From contig NZ_BDDQ01000027.1 in NCBI RefSeq assembly GCF_002003465.1, forward strand, positions 44,275 to 108,274: a stretch of DNA of 64,000 nt, read 5' to 3'. Positions 1 through 8,472 of the stretch are shown piece after piece. This stretch comes from Caenibacillus caldisaponilyticus. GTDB taxonomy: Bacteria; Bacillota; Bacilli; Bacillales; Sporolactobacillaceae. The translations under genes were made by a program, and so were the position numbers. The stretch's first letter is position 1; each line of letters opens with the position of its first letter. The notes beneath the pieces were generated by a model. That model saw nothing but the letters and a program-made list of their open reading frames with translations, was not told where the DNA came from and searched no databases.

Positions 1-630
1 GCCGCGCCAATAAGCGCCGGCGACGCTGAGCAGTTTAAACGCCTTGATTTTCCCCGTCGACGGCAAGTGCGGCCCGCGGCAGAGATCGACGAATTCGCCT
101 TGGCGATAGAGCGTGATCGTCTCGCCTTCGGGGATGTCGGCGATGAGTTCGAGTTTCAAATGGTCGCCGATTTCTTCGAATAAGGCGATCGCTTCTTCGC
201 GGGACACCACTTCTCGTCTGATTTCCAAATCTTCGTCGATAATCTTTTGCATTTCCTTTTCGACGCGGTCGAGATCTTCGGCGGACAGCGGCTCGGGCAT
301 ATCGATGTCATAGTAAAATCCTTCTTCGATGACCGGTCCGACGCCGAGTTTGACGCCGTCATACAGCCGTTTGATCGCCTGGGCCATCACATGGGTCGTC
401 GTATGCCGGAGGATTTCCAAGCTTTCCGGCGCGTCTTCTTTTAAAATCTCCAGCGAGCCGTCTTCGTGCAGTTCGCGTTTCAAATCGACAAGCTGGCCGT
501 TGAACTTGGCCGCGATCGCCCGCTTTTTCAAGCCTGGGCTGATCGACTGCGCGACGTCTTCCGCCGTCACGCCTTTCGGATACGCCTTGACGGCTCCGTC
601 CGGCAAGGTGATGCGAATCTCTTCGGACAT
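1..630 (-). CDS. thrS: Threonyl-tRNA synthetase, N-terminal part (cut by window edge)
   Basis: Charges tRNA-Thr with threonine in the cytoplasm. The visible 210 residues start [12 protein letters not shown] and hold the TGS domain (about residues 1-63), then the editing domain, whose zinc-binding [17 protein letters not shown] segment is readable, and run to [13 protein letters not shown] before the window ends. The catalytic and anticodon-binding domains lie outside. The ATG at 630 is chosen because a GGAG sits 8 bases upstream; the in-frame ATG at 636 is only 2 bases from that GGAG. The gene is preceded by a T-box leader, so expression is expected to respond to uncharged tRNA-Thr. Family assignment is secure; the length is incomplete only because of the window edge. 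Confidence 0.97.
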   Translation of the reverse strand, partial: MSEEIRITLPDGAVKAYPKGVTAEDVAQSISPGLKKRAIAAKFNGQLVDLKRELHEDGSLEILKEDAPESLEILRHTTTHVMAQAIKRLYDGVKLGVGPVIEEGFYYDIDMPEPLSAEDLDRVEKEMQKIIDEDLEIRREVVSREEAIALFEEIGDHLKLELIADIPEGETITLYRQGEFVDLCRGPHLPSTGKIKAFKLLSVAGAYWRG

Positions 631-670
631 GTCCATCACTCCATTCCACATTTATTGACAAATGCATCTG

Positions 671-708
671 AAAAATAAAAAAACACCCCTCCCAAAAGGG
701 ACGAGTGT
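671..708 (-). terminator. Regulated terminator of the thrS T-box
   Basis: The arms at 683-693 and 698-708 form a hairpin with an AAAA loop, followed on the minus strand by a run of T. The T-box sequence lies just 5' of it, which is the usual terminator/antiterminator arrangement. Confidence 0.85.
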
Positions 709-984
709 GCGCTCGCGGTTCCACCCTTCTTCCCGCGACCACGGCGGATCGCGGCTCGAAGGCGCTAACGGGCTGCCCGTTGCCGGCTACTTTCGGCCGT
801 ACGCCTCTTATGCGGAAGCGCAGGGCTTGCTGCTTCCGGAGCGCACCGCTGGGTTCGCCGACAAAGCTCGAAGGTGGTAAGCGCGATCGCCCGCTAGGAA
901 GTCGCAGCACCCCTTCCCTCTCTGCAAGCGGATGGGATCGCCTCATGTCCTCGTCATCGCCGATAACCTATGAAAGAAGGATTG
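671..984 (-). promoter_or_regulatory. T-box leader of thrS
   Basis: A tRNA-sensing leader RNA. The T-box sequence AAGGGTGGAACCGCG reads on the minus strand at 714-728 and is followed directly by a rho-independent terminator. Upstream is a Stem I-like region with GATGACGAGGAC, an AGAGAGGGA distal element, and TTACCACCTTCGAGC at about 866-880, which gives ACC (Thr) as the likely specifier codon. Uncharged tRNA-Thr would stabilise the antiterminator and permit thrS transcription. The T-box and terminator are seen directly; the specifier assignment is inferred. Confidence 0.92.
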
Positions 985-989
985 CTTGT

Positions 990-1018
990 ATTATATCGGG
1001 TCATCTGCGAAAAATCAA
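990..1018 (-). promoter_or_regulatory. Sigma-A promoter of thrS
   Basis: On the minus strand TTGATT (1013-1018) is followed by a 17-base spacer and a perfect TATAAT (990-995). The predicted start near 984 gives a leader of about 350 bases containing the T-box. Confidence 0.85.
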
Positions 1019-1298
1019 GCGGTATCAACGGCTTTGCGGCAAACCGGTCGCCCGCCATGGCGATGACGCCTCCTCTTTTCGCAATGCATGACGCGACCTT
1101 TTATTTAGCGGGAGCGGAAGGCCACCGGCGTTCCTTTCGATCGGCGCTGGATCATGCCGGTTCTTTCAATAGATGTATGGCCGTTTTAATGAACAATGAG
1201 GATCGCCGCTTGATGAACGCTGTTCGACAAAGTTCGTTTCCGTCGGCTTAATCTGCGACCGCCCCGTTTCAGAAAGGAACTTTTCATTTGGAGAAGGG
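1019..1298. other. Spacer between the thrS promoter and the AHSA1-domain gene
   Basis: I see no convincing gene, RNA or repeat here. The short reading frames crossing it have no recognisable family signal. Confidence 0.5.
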
Positions 1299-1732
1299 TT
1301 ATTTCACCAGTCCGGCTCTCAATTGAGTGACGCCAAATTCAAGGTAGGCCTTTAAACAGGTCAACATGTAAACCCAACCTTCTTTGTTGTCCAACAATTT
1401 GCTTGTTAAATTTTCATCCCCTTCATTAAACCCTTCTTCGCGAACTTCAACAATGGTCGCCGCATGATCCAACGCCTGCAGCGAAATCGTCACGATGTGT
1501 TCTTCCCCGGGCGCTCCCCACTGGAAAACGATTTTTTGTCGGCCTCTACGTCCAATACTTTGATATCCACCTGAGCCGCGTATTCGTCATATCTCAATGT
1601 AATCGTCTTCCCTTGTTCCCACCTTGCAGAGCTCGACGAGAACCAAAAATTTCCGATTTTTGCGGGGTCTACGAAGGCTTCAAACACTTCATGAGCCGGC
1701 TTCCGTATTTTGATTTTCGTGAGGTTCATCAT
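1299..1732 (-). pseudogene. AHSA1/START-like (SRPBCC) domain protein, frameshifted
   Basis: Small helix-grip fold protein of the family related to the activator of Hsp90 ATPase 1; members bind hydrophobic ligands and their roles are mostly unknown. The first part (1732 to about 1535) reads IRKPAHEVFEAFVDP and NFWFSSSSARWEQG; the second reads VFQWGAPGEEH and ends with the usual C-terminal helix GWVYMLTCLKAYLEFG. The two lie in different frames. The break falls at a run of six A on the minus strand (about 1531-1536); a seventh A would restore one open frame of 144 residues, the normal family length. It is either a recent one-base loss or a homopolymer sequencing error. ATG 1732 has AGGAG about 10 bases upstream. 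Confidence 0.8.
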
Positions 1733-2066
1733 GCCCCGTCCGCTCCTAACCTATAATTTACGGCTTATAGACTCTTCCAGCCTTTTCTCGTCAAAGAAGC
1801 TTGGTGATCGATTCTGGCTTTGCAAACGACCCAAACAAACCGCTTGGAAACCCGGCGATTGGGCGCGGAGATGAGCGGCAAGGGCGCAAGCTTGCTCCCC
1901 GTTGATCGCACCTAAATCAACATGGGGTGACTTGATCGCGCCGACCGCCCCAAAGCGGTTTTCCATGATGATTATATCTTAATTTCGGAAAATAAACAAA
2001 ACAACCTAGAAATTTGAACGGAACCCTAAAAGAATCGGTAGAGATCGCGCGTTCCCTCTGAAGGCG
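1733..2066. other. Intergenic stretch with one unrecognised short frame
   Basis: Between the AHSA1-domain gene and ytxC. A 71-codon minus-strand frame (1751-1966) is open, but I recognise no family in it and see no good ribosome binding site, so I do not call it a gene. No terminator or repeat is evident. Confidence 0.4.
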
Positions 2067-2894
2067 TTACAAATCGATTTTTTTCGCCTGCTCAAGCGCA
2101 AAAAATTGCACGCGCTCCTCAAAAACGTTTTGCAGCGTCCGCATCATCTCGTCGTCCGGACGTTCGGTGAAAACGTACACTTTGAGCGGTGCGAGTCCGA
2201 TGAGCGTGAGCAGCAGGGACGGCTCGGCGTCGATGCCCCATTGTCTCAGCAGCGGATAAAACGAACGGATGGTTTGGAGATTGTCGATCGGCCGCAAGTG
2301 TTCATCGTAAAGACGAAACGGTTCGCAATCGATCGCATAAATCGTTTCCCGGAGCGGCCGGTACGACTTGACGATGCGCCGGAGCTTATCGATAAACGCC
2401 GCGTACTCTTGTTGAAGCTTGTATTCATCAATGGCGATTTCTAAGCAATTTGTCAGGCATTCAAAATAGTCGTTCAACCGGAAAGTGGTCAGCGACTGGA
2501 GGCTGAACGACGAGGGCCCGCTCAGCAAATCGTCGATGACCGCACGCACGAAGTCCCGGCGCGGCAACAGACTGTCGACTTTGGGCAGCTCGGGCTTTAG
2601 GCCGTCAAAAATGGCCCGGGCAATCCCAAGGATGCTGGCCCGTTCCGCTTCATCTTGGTAATAAAAGGTTTTGCACAAAATGTCGTCCATCCATCGGCTC
2701 TCATGCTTCTCGATAATGAAATCCGTGAGCGCGTCGGTTAAAGCCTCTTTGAACGTTCCGGAAAGCCCCGACGGCAATTCCACGATGAACGTCTCATCCG
2801 TCACGGAGACCGCAATTTCTTTTGGCAGTCGTTCGGTCAAGAATGTATGTAAAGCGGCCGCGTCACGGCGCGATTCGAGCGTGATCTTGATCAA
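2067..2894 (-). CDS. ytxC: Sporulation protein YtxC
   Basis: A 275-residue cytoplasmic protein of the YtxC family, found in spore-forming Bacilli next to thrS and dnaI; its biochemical role is unknown. The sequence starts MIKITLESRRDAAALHTFL and has long charged helices (for example DALTDFIIEKHESRWMDDIL). It begins at a TTG with GGAGGGG 7 bases upstream. Position between thrS and dnaI matches B. subtilis exactly. The assignment rests on gene order plus overall family resemblance rather than on a catalytic motif. Confidence 0.85.
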   Translation of the reverse strand: MIKITLESRRDAAALHTFLTERLPKEIAVSVTDETFIVELPSGLSGTFKEALTDALTDFIIEKHESRWMDDILCKTFYYQDEAERASILGIARAIFDGLKPELPKVDSLLPRRDFVRAVIDDLLSGPSSFSLQSLTTFRLNDYFECLTNCLEIAIDEYKLQQEYAAFIDKLRRIVKSYRPLRETIYAIDCEPFRLYDEHLRPIDNLQTIRSFYPLLRQWGIDAEPSLLLTLIGLAPLKVYVFTERPDDEMMRTLQNVFEERVQFFALEQAKKIDL

Positions 2895-2990
2895 TGGACA
2901 GCCCCTCCTCGGTTCACTCTATAACCACTATATGGGGCTCGTCTCAAAAAGATGACACGAAAGCCGCCCCAGGCGACCGGCGCATGCGCA

Positions 2991-3938
2991 TCACGACATG
3001 CGGCGATTTTTTCCGGTCACCGGGACGGCCACGGTAAAGGGGCGAATGCGTTCCATCAGCCGCATCGCTTTCAATCGCTCCGTTCCGCTTTTGTTCGAAT
3101 AAGCGAGATGATCCTCCAATTCTTCGAGATCGTAATTTGACGTGTACAGCGTGGGCAGACGATCCATCATGCGCCGCTGCAAGATGCTGCCGAGAATGTC
3201 ATCGCGTATCCACGGCGTGATCGTCTCCGCGCCGATGTCATCCAACACCAAAACGGGTACCGTTTTAATGTAATCCAGTTTTTCATCGAGCGTGCGGTCA
3301 TCGATCGCGCCTTTGAGCTCGCGGAAAAAATCGGGGGTGTAAACCATCATCGATTCCACGCCCTTGTGCTCGGCGAGCGCGTTCAAAATCGCGCCCATGA
3401 TGTGCGTTTTGCCGACGCCGAACGGGCCGTACAAATACAATCCTTTGGCTTTGGCCGGATCTTCCAAATATTGATGGACGAAGCGCGCCGCCGCTTCGAG
3501 GGCGTCGTGCCGGCCGCTTTCGCTCTTATCGATCGTGCGGAAGGTCGCTTTAAGAATTTCTTTTGGGATATAGATGCTGTGGATCAAGGCGGCTTGCCGC
3601 TTGCGGCGGTCGGCTTCCCTTTTCAATGGGCACGGCTGATAGACGATGGCGAGCGATCCCTTATCCACCGTGAGGCGCGGCGTATGCCCGGCGAGAAGGT
3701 TCGGGCACTTGTCGAGGCCCGGGCAATTTTCGCACGCTTTGATTCCTTCCAAGTATTCGACCGCTTTTGGCAGCCCTTTCGCTAGAACCGCCTCGGTCGC
3801 CTCCGGATGTTCCTCGCGAAACCGCAGGATATGCGGGTCGCCGGCGACCGTTTCAAAAAGCCGACGATAGTTCTTTTCAACATCCATCGTCCCCTTCCAG
3901 CGAAGGAGAACCGATTTAATCGATTCCAATCGAGACAC
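2991..3938 (-). CDS. dnaI: Primosomal helicase loader DnaI
   Basis: AAA+ ATPase that loads the replicative helicase DnaC onto DNA with DnaB and DnaD at oriC and at restart sites. The N-terminal part has a cysteine-containing zinc-binding segment (ACENCPGLDKCPN, about residues 87-99), then the C-terminal AAA+ domain with Walker A GPFGVGKTH, Walker B VLVLDDIGAE and sensor-1-like TLYTSNYDLEEL. Full family length at about 315 residues. The annotated GTG start has a poor ribosome binding site; a TTG at 3929 preceded by GGTG at 6 bases is an equally good candidate. dnaB lies immediately upstream, as in other Bacillaceae. Confidence 0.95.
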   Translation of the reverse strand: MSRLESIKSVLLRWKGTMDVEKNYRRLFETVAGDPHILRFREEHPEATEAVLAKGLPKAVEYLEGIKACENCPGLDKCPNLLAGHTPRLTVDKGSLAIVYQPCPLKREADRRKRQAALIHSIYIPKEILKATFRTIDKSESGRHDALEAAARFVHQYLEDPAKAKGLYLYGPFGVGKTHIMGAILNALAEHKGVESMMVYTPDFFRELKGAIDDRTLDEKLDYIKTVPVLVLDDIGAETITPWIRDDILGSILQRRMMDRLPTLYTSNYDLEELEDHLAYSNKSGTERLKAMRLMERIRPFTVAVPVTGKNRRMS

Positions 3939-4015
3939 CGCCTGTCATGGATTTAATCAAATCGACAGCGAAACAACCGGACGGCAGCAACCCCTTGAAA
4001 TACAACCGAAGCGGC

Positions 4016-5374
4016 CTATAATTGGTTTAAAAATTTTTCAAGCCGCTTTTCGCGTTCCGCAGCATCTTCTTCGGACCGCTCCGGCGCAAACTCTCCAGAG
4101 TGCGTCATCCACTTCGGCAACCGGTCGCGGCGCGGGTTGGTGCGTTTTTCGCCGCGTTGCTTTTCCAAGTGCCACTCTTGATACTTTTTATGTTCTTCCT
4201 TGGCCAGCTCCATCGCCGCCCGGACCGTCTTGATTTTTTTGCGGGCCCAATGAGCGGCGATCTTTTGCACATAATTTTTCACGAGCTTATAATCGTTCGT
4301 CGTCATGACATAATGGAGCAAAACGTTGACGACCCCGGGCGGCAGCTTTTGATCGAACATGATCTCTTCCACGATCCGGAGGTCCGACGCCGCCGGTTTT
4401 CCGCCGCCGGCCAGCTCCTCCAGCAACTCGTACGGACTGATGGTCTCAAAGAACAGGATCTGACGTTCGAAATCATCCTTCGGTTCGGATTCGCTCAATT
4501 CCCGGTATTGATGGGGCTGCGTTCTAAAAGCGAGGGCCGGCAGTTCATCGCCGTGTTCGAGTTGATAATAATCGCGAACTTCTTTGCGCAATTGTTGAAT
4601 GTCGATCACGCCGGTGTGCAAAAAGGCGCTTTGGATGATCCGGCTCATTTCCTCGGCGTCGATGTGATAAACAAAGGCAAGCTTTTCGATGGCCGCTTTG
4701 ACGTCCTCGGTGAAGGCTTCCTTGGAAATGATGACGTCCGACAGGCGCCGGAAAAGCCGGTCAAAGTCGAACGCCGCCCTGAGCTTCGGCTCCCCTTCCC
4801 GCTTGTCCACCACTTTCCCGCCGCGCGGCACTTCATTGAGCCGCTCGGAGGAAAGTTCCGAAGAATGGAGCGACGTGAACACGTCATTAAAATCGGCGGT
4901 AATCTCGCGGACGTCTTCGCCCGCGGGTTCGTGAATCGTAAACAATTGCTTGAGCCGCCGGTATTCGCGAAGGCCGACGCGGTTGTATAAATAAATGTTC
5001 AAGAGGCCGTCCGAAAAAAAGCGGGCGGGGGAAAGCGGCGGTTCCAAAGCGTAAATAAAAGACGGCCGTTCGTTTTCCGTCTTTTTGTAAACGCGCAGGA
5101 GACCGATGCCTTCCAATTTTTTTCTTTCTTCTAAAATGACGTCCAATGAACTATTTGTGCGCACCATCAAGTGATGATGGGTAAATGCGCCGTCGCCGTT
5201 CGCCGCGGCATCCTCGGCTTCGTGCCATAACGTCGCGTAAAGCTGGCAAGCCAATGGCCCGATGAGCGGTTGGTACAAATAATTGATGACTTTTAAATCA
5301 TAGGGCTGGATGATGCCGGTGAGCGTGACGGTATAGGGATCGACGGGAAGCACTTCTTTCCATGACGCTTGCAT
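4016..5374 (-). CDS. dnaB: Replication initiation/membrane attachment protein DnaB
   Basis: The Bacillus DnaB, a DnaD-related co-loader of the replicative helicase, not the E. coli helicase of the same name. The protein starts MQASWKEVLPVDPYTV, the typical Bacillus N-terminus, continues with the winged-helix dimerisation region (YLYQPLIGPLACQLYATLWHE), and carries the C-terminal DnaD-like domain near residues 330-400. About 452 residues. The open frame extends 225 bases further upstream, but ATG 5374 has GGGGGA six bases before it and matches the family start, so the extension is not included. Likely cotranscribed with dnaI. Confidence 0.94.
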   Translation of the reverse strand: MQASWKEVLPVDPYTVTLTGIIQPYDLKVINYLYQPLIGPLACQLYATLWHEAEDAAANGDGAFTHHHLMVRTNSSLDVILEERKKLEGIGLLRVYKKTENERPSFIYALEPPLSPARFFSDGLLNIYLYNRVGLREYRRLKQLFTIHEPAGEDVREITADFNDVFTSLHSSELSSERLNEVPRGGKVVDKREGEPKLRAAFDFDRLFRRLSDVIISKEAFTEDVKAAIEKLAFVYHIDAEEMSRIIQSAFLHTGVIDIQQLRKEVRDYYQLEHGDELPALAFRTQPHQYRELSESEPKDDFERQILFFETISPYELLEELAGGGKPAASDLRIVEEIMFDQKLPPGVVNVLLHYVMTTNDYKLVKNYVQKIAAHWARKKIKTVRAAMELAKEEHKKYQEWHLEKQRGEKRTNPRRDRLPKWMTHSGEFAPERSEEDAAEREKRLEKFLNQL

Positions 5375-5724
5375 CACGATTCCCCCAAGCCTTCCGTGTG
5401 ATGTTTCCAAGGCGTGGCGCAAGCCTTGTCCGCGCACCGACCGGCGCATTTCCGTCCACGAGGCGCCCTTTTCCGCGGCGGCAGACCGGATCTCCGGGAA
5501 AAGGCGCCGCAACGCCCAATGAGAGAGTGCTCGCCCGGCGTTTGAGGCAGCGGTCGCTCGAAAAACCGGCGGCCATTTGAGCGGATGGAACCCGTTCACG
5601 CGACCCTTCGTTTATTCAGCGCCGCGATTTCACCATCCGGCCGCCGTGAACCGCTCCGCTTTACCGCATTATGACCGGCGCACATGCCGCAGCGGGGAGG
5701 CCAGCCGTTGAAACCGCCTTCGCT
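5375..5724. other. nrdR-dnaB intergenic region
   Basis: Holds the open but untranslated-looking 5' extension of the dnaB frame and then GC-rich sequence up to the nrdR stop. I see no clear promoter, terminator or small gene. Confidence 0.5.
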
Positions 5725-6186
5725 TCAGTGCCGGACTTTTTTCATCAAGTCTTTTAATTCGTGGATAAAGACGTTGATGTCCTTGAATTGGCGGTAGACA
5801 GAAGCGAAACGGACATACGCCACTTCATCGACCTTGGCCAGCTCGTCCATGACGAGTTCGCCGATTTCCTGGCTCTTGACTTCGGAAACCCCGCGGCTGT
5901 GGAGTTCCTTTTCGACTTTGTTGACAATTTCCTCAAGCTTTTCCAAAGGAACCGGCCGCTTTTCACACGCTTTGATCAAGCCTCTTAAAATCTTTTCCCG
6001 ATTGAACGCTTCCCGGTTATCGCCTTTTTTGATGACGATGAGCGGAATTTCTTCGACGGTTTCAAACGTTGTGAAGCGGTAATGACACGAGTCGCATTCG
6101 CGGCGACGCCGGATGGAGCGGCCGTCATTGACCGGACGCGAGTCTAAAACCCGGGTGCCGAATCCTTGGCAATTGGGACAGCGCAT
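5725..6186 (-). CDS. nrdR: Transcriptional repressor NrdR
   Basis: Nucleotide-sensing repressor of ribonucleotide reductase genes. The 153 residues begin [17 protein letters not shown], forming the four-cysteine zinc ribbon with the later CDSCHYRF, followed by the ATP-cone ([19 protein letters not shown], about residues 47-140). The ATG at 6186 is chosen over an upstream start because AGGTGAG lies 3 bases before it and it gives the canonical MxCPxC start. Sits next to dnaB as in B. subtilis ytcG. Confidence 0.97.
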   Translation of the reverse strand: MRCPNCQGFGTRVLDSRPVNDGRSIRRRRECDSCHYRFTTFETVEEIPLIVIKKGDNREAFNREKILRGLIKACEKRPVPLEKLEEIVNKVEKELHSRGVSEVKSQEIGELVMDELAKVDEVAYVRFASVYRQFKDINVFIHELKDLMKKVRH

Positions 6187-6717
6187 AATCTCACCTGCCT
6201 GTGCACTCATGGGATCCTGTTGTGCCGAAAGATCAAAAGCCGGTCAACCAACAACCTAAATCGTTCTATGCTCATGCTTCGCCATCGGTAAAAGGCGAAG
6301 AGTCTCACATTCCGAAATCCGTCAAGACTTTTCCTTCACTAACCGTGAAACCATCGATTCTTGATTCGCGGTTCGACCGCTGTCGAAAGCATGCGGCCAA
6401 GTCCGCGAAACCTTCTGCAATGAAAGACGGCGCCCGCCATTTGGCCCGTGCATGGCGCAATGGCGGCTCCGTTTTGCGCCGCAGATTCTTTTTTAATTGT
6501 ATAAAAAAAGGGGCGGGATCACAAGTTTTGCAGGATAGGAGCGGTTTCGGGAGGGATGGCGTTCAGGCGTTCACGGAGACGGGCTACGCATGGTTGGGGG
6601 CGCCTTGTCCCACTTTTTTAATTACGCGGAGCGGAGAAAGATGAGCATCGGTACGGATTCCGATTCGGTTCTACGTGTCTTATAGCAACCCCAAATCCTG
6701 GCATTTTACTGAAACGC
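6187..6717. other. 531-base stretch upstream of nrdR without a recognised gene
   Basis: A plus-strand frame of 147 codons (6201-6644) is open but has no ribosome binding site and no family resemblance. Around 6488-6515 there is a T-rich then A-rich patch next to GGGGCGGG, with no stable hairpin I can define. nrdR must be transcribed from somewhere in this stretch, but I cannot point to a good promoter. Confidence 0.4.
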
Positions 6718-7092
6718 TCAATCTTCGGCACGCGTCAATTTTTCATCGAGCTGGCGATAAAGAGCGGAGATTAATTTTTGTCCGACACCGGCATTCCAAC
6801 CGCGCTCGACCGAATAGGTGAAATCGACCGCCGTGCGCGAAGGACCGACCGGGATGATGGTGGCGACGAGCAGATCTTTTTTCCGGGCGCCGACCGTCGC
6901 CGACAATTCGCCGCGCTCGGACGAAAGGTCCAAGAGGACAAACTTTTGCTCTTCAAAAATTTTTTGGAGAGCAGCCATCGTCTTATCTTTTGATGCCTTA
7001 TAGTAATGTGTCCTCAATCTGGCGTCAGCGTGGTGATCCGACGTTTCCACGCGATCGTCCATAAATGCGGCCAGTTTGGCGAACAATCCCAC
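6718..7092 (-). CDS. Conserved small cytosolic protein of unknown function
   Basis: About 124 residues, no signal peptide or membrane segment. The segment DDRVETSDHHADARLRTHYYKASKDK and the later KKDLLVATIIPVGPSRTAVDFT resemble an unnamed cytosolic protein that accompanies speD in Geobacillus-type genomes; this comparison is from memory. The GTG at 7092 is preferred because AGGTGG is 6 bases upstream; an ATG further up at 7164 is possible but without a binding site. Downstream of the speD terminator on the same strand, so probably a separate unit. Function unknown. Confidence 0.7.
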   Translation of the reverse strand: MGLFAKLAAFMDDRVETSDHHADARLRTHYYKASKDKTMAALQKIFEEQKFVLLDLSSERGELSATVGARKKDLLVATIIPVGPSRTAVDFTYSVERGWNAGVGQKLISALYRQLDEKLTRAED

Positions 7093-7284
7093 AACCTTCC
7101 ACCTGCCGTGTTTCATCATTATGTCGTGCCAAGGCGCGGTCCAACCGTTTGCATGCCGGAACATTTACGAGCGAACCGAGCCGGAAACTTCGTCATTCGG
7201 TGAATGAGAAAGAGGAACGATTCCGTTCGCCTCATCCCGCGCCTTCGCCCGCACGTCATCCCCGGGGCGGGGCGCGATGAACGG

Positions 7285-7320
7285 CAAAAATATTAAAAGA
7301 GACGCCTTTGACGCCTCTTT
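7285..7320 (-). terminator. Terminator of speD
   Basis: Minus-strand stem of 11 pairs (two G-U) between 7310-7320 and 7296-7306 with a 3-base AAA loop, followed by TAATATTTTT. It lies a few bases past the speD stop. Confidence 0.88.
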
Positions 7321-7325
7321 CGGAT

Positions 7326-7712
7326 CTATATCATCGTCGATACTTTCCTCTCGGGCACATGAACAGGGCCGACGCCGCGCGGGACTTCGACTTTTTCCGT
7401 CACTTTCGCATCCAAGGCTTTGGCAATGTACTCCGCGGCGATGTTCGGATCGATCCGGGTGCCGCACGTATAAACGTCAATGCTCGCGTACCGATGTTCG
7501 GGAAAGCTGTGAATGGTCAAATGGGATTCCGAGATGATTACGACACCGCTGACGCCTTGCGGAGCGAACTTGTGAAAAGCCACTTCGCGAACTTCTGCAC
7601 CGGCTTCAAGCGCCGCTTCGACAAAAACCTTTTCGATGTAATCGGCATCGTCCAGTTTTTTGGCATCGCATTCCCAAAGCTCGGAAATGACGTGACGTCC
7701 AACCGTATCCAT
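7326..7712 (-). CDS. speD: S-adenosylmethionine decarboxylase proenzyme
   Basis: Pyruvoyl-dependent enzyme that makes decarboxylated SAM, the aminopropyl donor for spermidine. The 128-residue proenzyme contains [12 protein letters not shown]; self-cleavage is expected between Glu62 and Ser63, Ser63 becoming the pyruvoyl group. The conserved His of that motif and the CGT motif (Cys83 region, DVYTCG) are present. ATG 7712 is chosen for the family start [13 protein letters not shown] and the GGGGGA 8 bases upstream; the frame extends further 5'. The gene has a 139-base structured leader and its own terminator, so it is likely monocistronic. Adjacent to gapB as in B. subtilis. Confidence 0.97.
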   Translation of the reverse strand: MDTVGRHVISELWECDAKKLDDADYIEKVFVEAALEAGAEVREVAFHKFAPQGVSGVVIISESHLTIHSFPEHRYASIDVYTCGTRIDPNIAAEYIAKALDAKVTEKVEVPRGVGPVHVPERKVSTMI

Positions 7713-7851
7713 TTGTAAATTCCCCCTTTTAAATGATTGCCCATGTCGGTTTCGACATGTGGATGGTATTGACACCACGGGGGATAGTTAGTCCTGTGAG
7801 GTCCTAACCCTTTAAGTGCCCGTTCCACCCATTTGCGTCACTCAGTTGACG
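7713..7851 (-). promoter_or_regulatory. Structured 5' leader of speD
   Basis: From the predicted start near 7851 to the ATG. It has one hairpin with arms 7742-7748/7753-7759 (seven pairs, four-base loop), another with arms 7787-7791/7804-7808 and inner arms 7793-7795/7799-7801, and a run of C (minus strand, 7779-7784) able to pair with the GGGGGA ribosome binding site (7721-7726). This suggests control of translation; the pairing is read by eye and no known riboswitch class was recognised. Confidence 0.5.
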
Positions 7852-7857
7852 AAAATT

Positions 7858-7886
7858 AGTATACTTGTTTTAAAAACACATTGCAA
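7858..7886 (-). promoter_or_regulatory. Sigma-A promoter of speD
   Basis: TTGCAA (7881-7886), 17-base spacer, TATACT (7858-7863) on the minus strand. Confidence 0.8.
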
Positions 7887-8472
7887 TATTTTTTTCATCC
7901 GCGATCCGTCGGTAAAAATTGCATGTTTCAACCCGCTGTCATGGGTGAGGAGCCTCGTTCTTCGAGCGGCGGAGGCGCGCTATGCAATATATGGATTGAA
8001 GCGTGCCCACCATGCGCTGATGATGGAAAGACGCCCGCCGAGCCAGCTCGTGGCGCGAAACCGCTTCACGGCGCCGGTGGCCGGCCTGTCCGCCCAAGCG
8101 AACGAAATAGCCAAACGGCAACCCTGAGCCAACGGCGCTTAAGCCCAGCGCCATCATCTCCTTAACGGAATTGGATGACGGCAAACGCAGACGCCGCAAT
8201 AAAAAATGAGACAGTCCGGAGCTCGTCAAACGCCGAAGCGGACTGCCGCATGGTTTAATGGACAAGCGGCCAACGCCACTCGTCTGGATTCTATTAAGCT
8301 TCCCCATCCTTTCTGCGGACACGTGCTTATTGCCGGGCCATAAACACCACAGTTCAGTTCTTAATTCCGGATCATAAACACAGTTCTTGATTCCATCCGC
8401 CTGCTTCATGGCAACGGCAAGGGTCACGCTCGTTCTCGCGCTTACGAATCCCATGCGCAAGCCGGGACCGGA
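7887..8472. other. 586-base stretch between speD and gapB
   Basis: In B. subtilis speD and gapB are neighbours; here a long spacer separates them. A 173-codon minus-strand frame (7939-8460) is open, but its composition (Arg/Ser-rich, no binding site) does not look like a functional gene. Part of it reads like a broken hydrophobic segment, so decayed sequence is possible. No repeat or terminator identified. Confidence 0.4.

Noticed and set aside
1751..1966. 71-codon minus-strand frame
   Set aside because: No recognised family or binding site; noted only as part of the intergenic stretch.
5375..5599. N-terminal extension of dnaB
   Set aside because: Family start and ribosome binding site are at 5374; the extension has no similarity.
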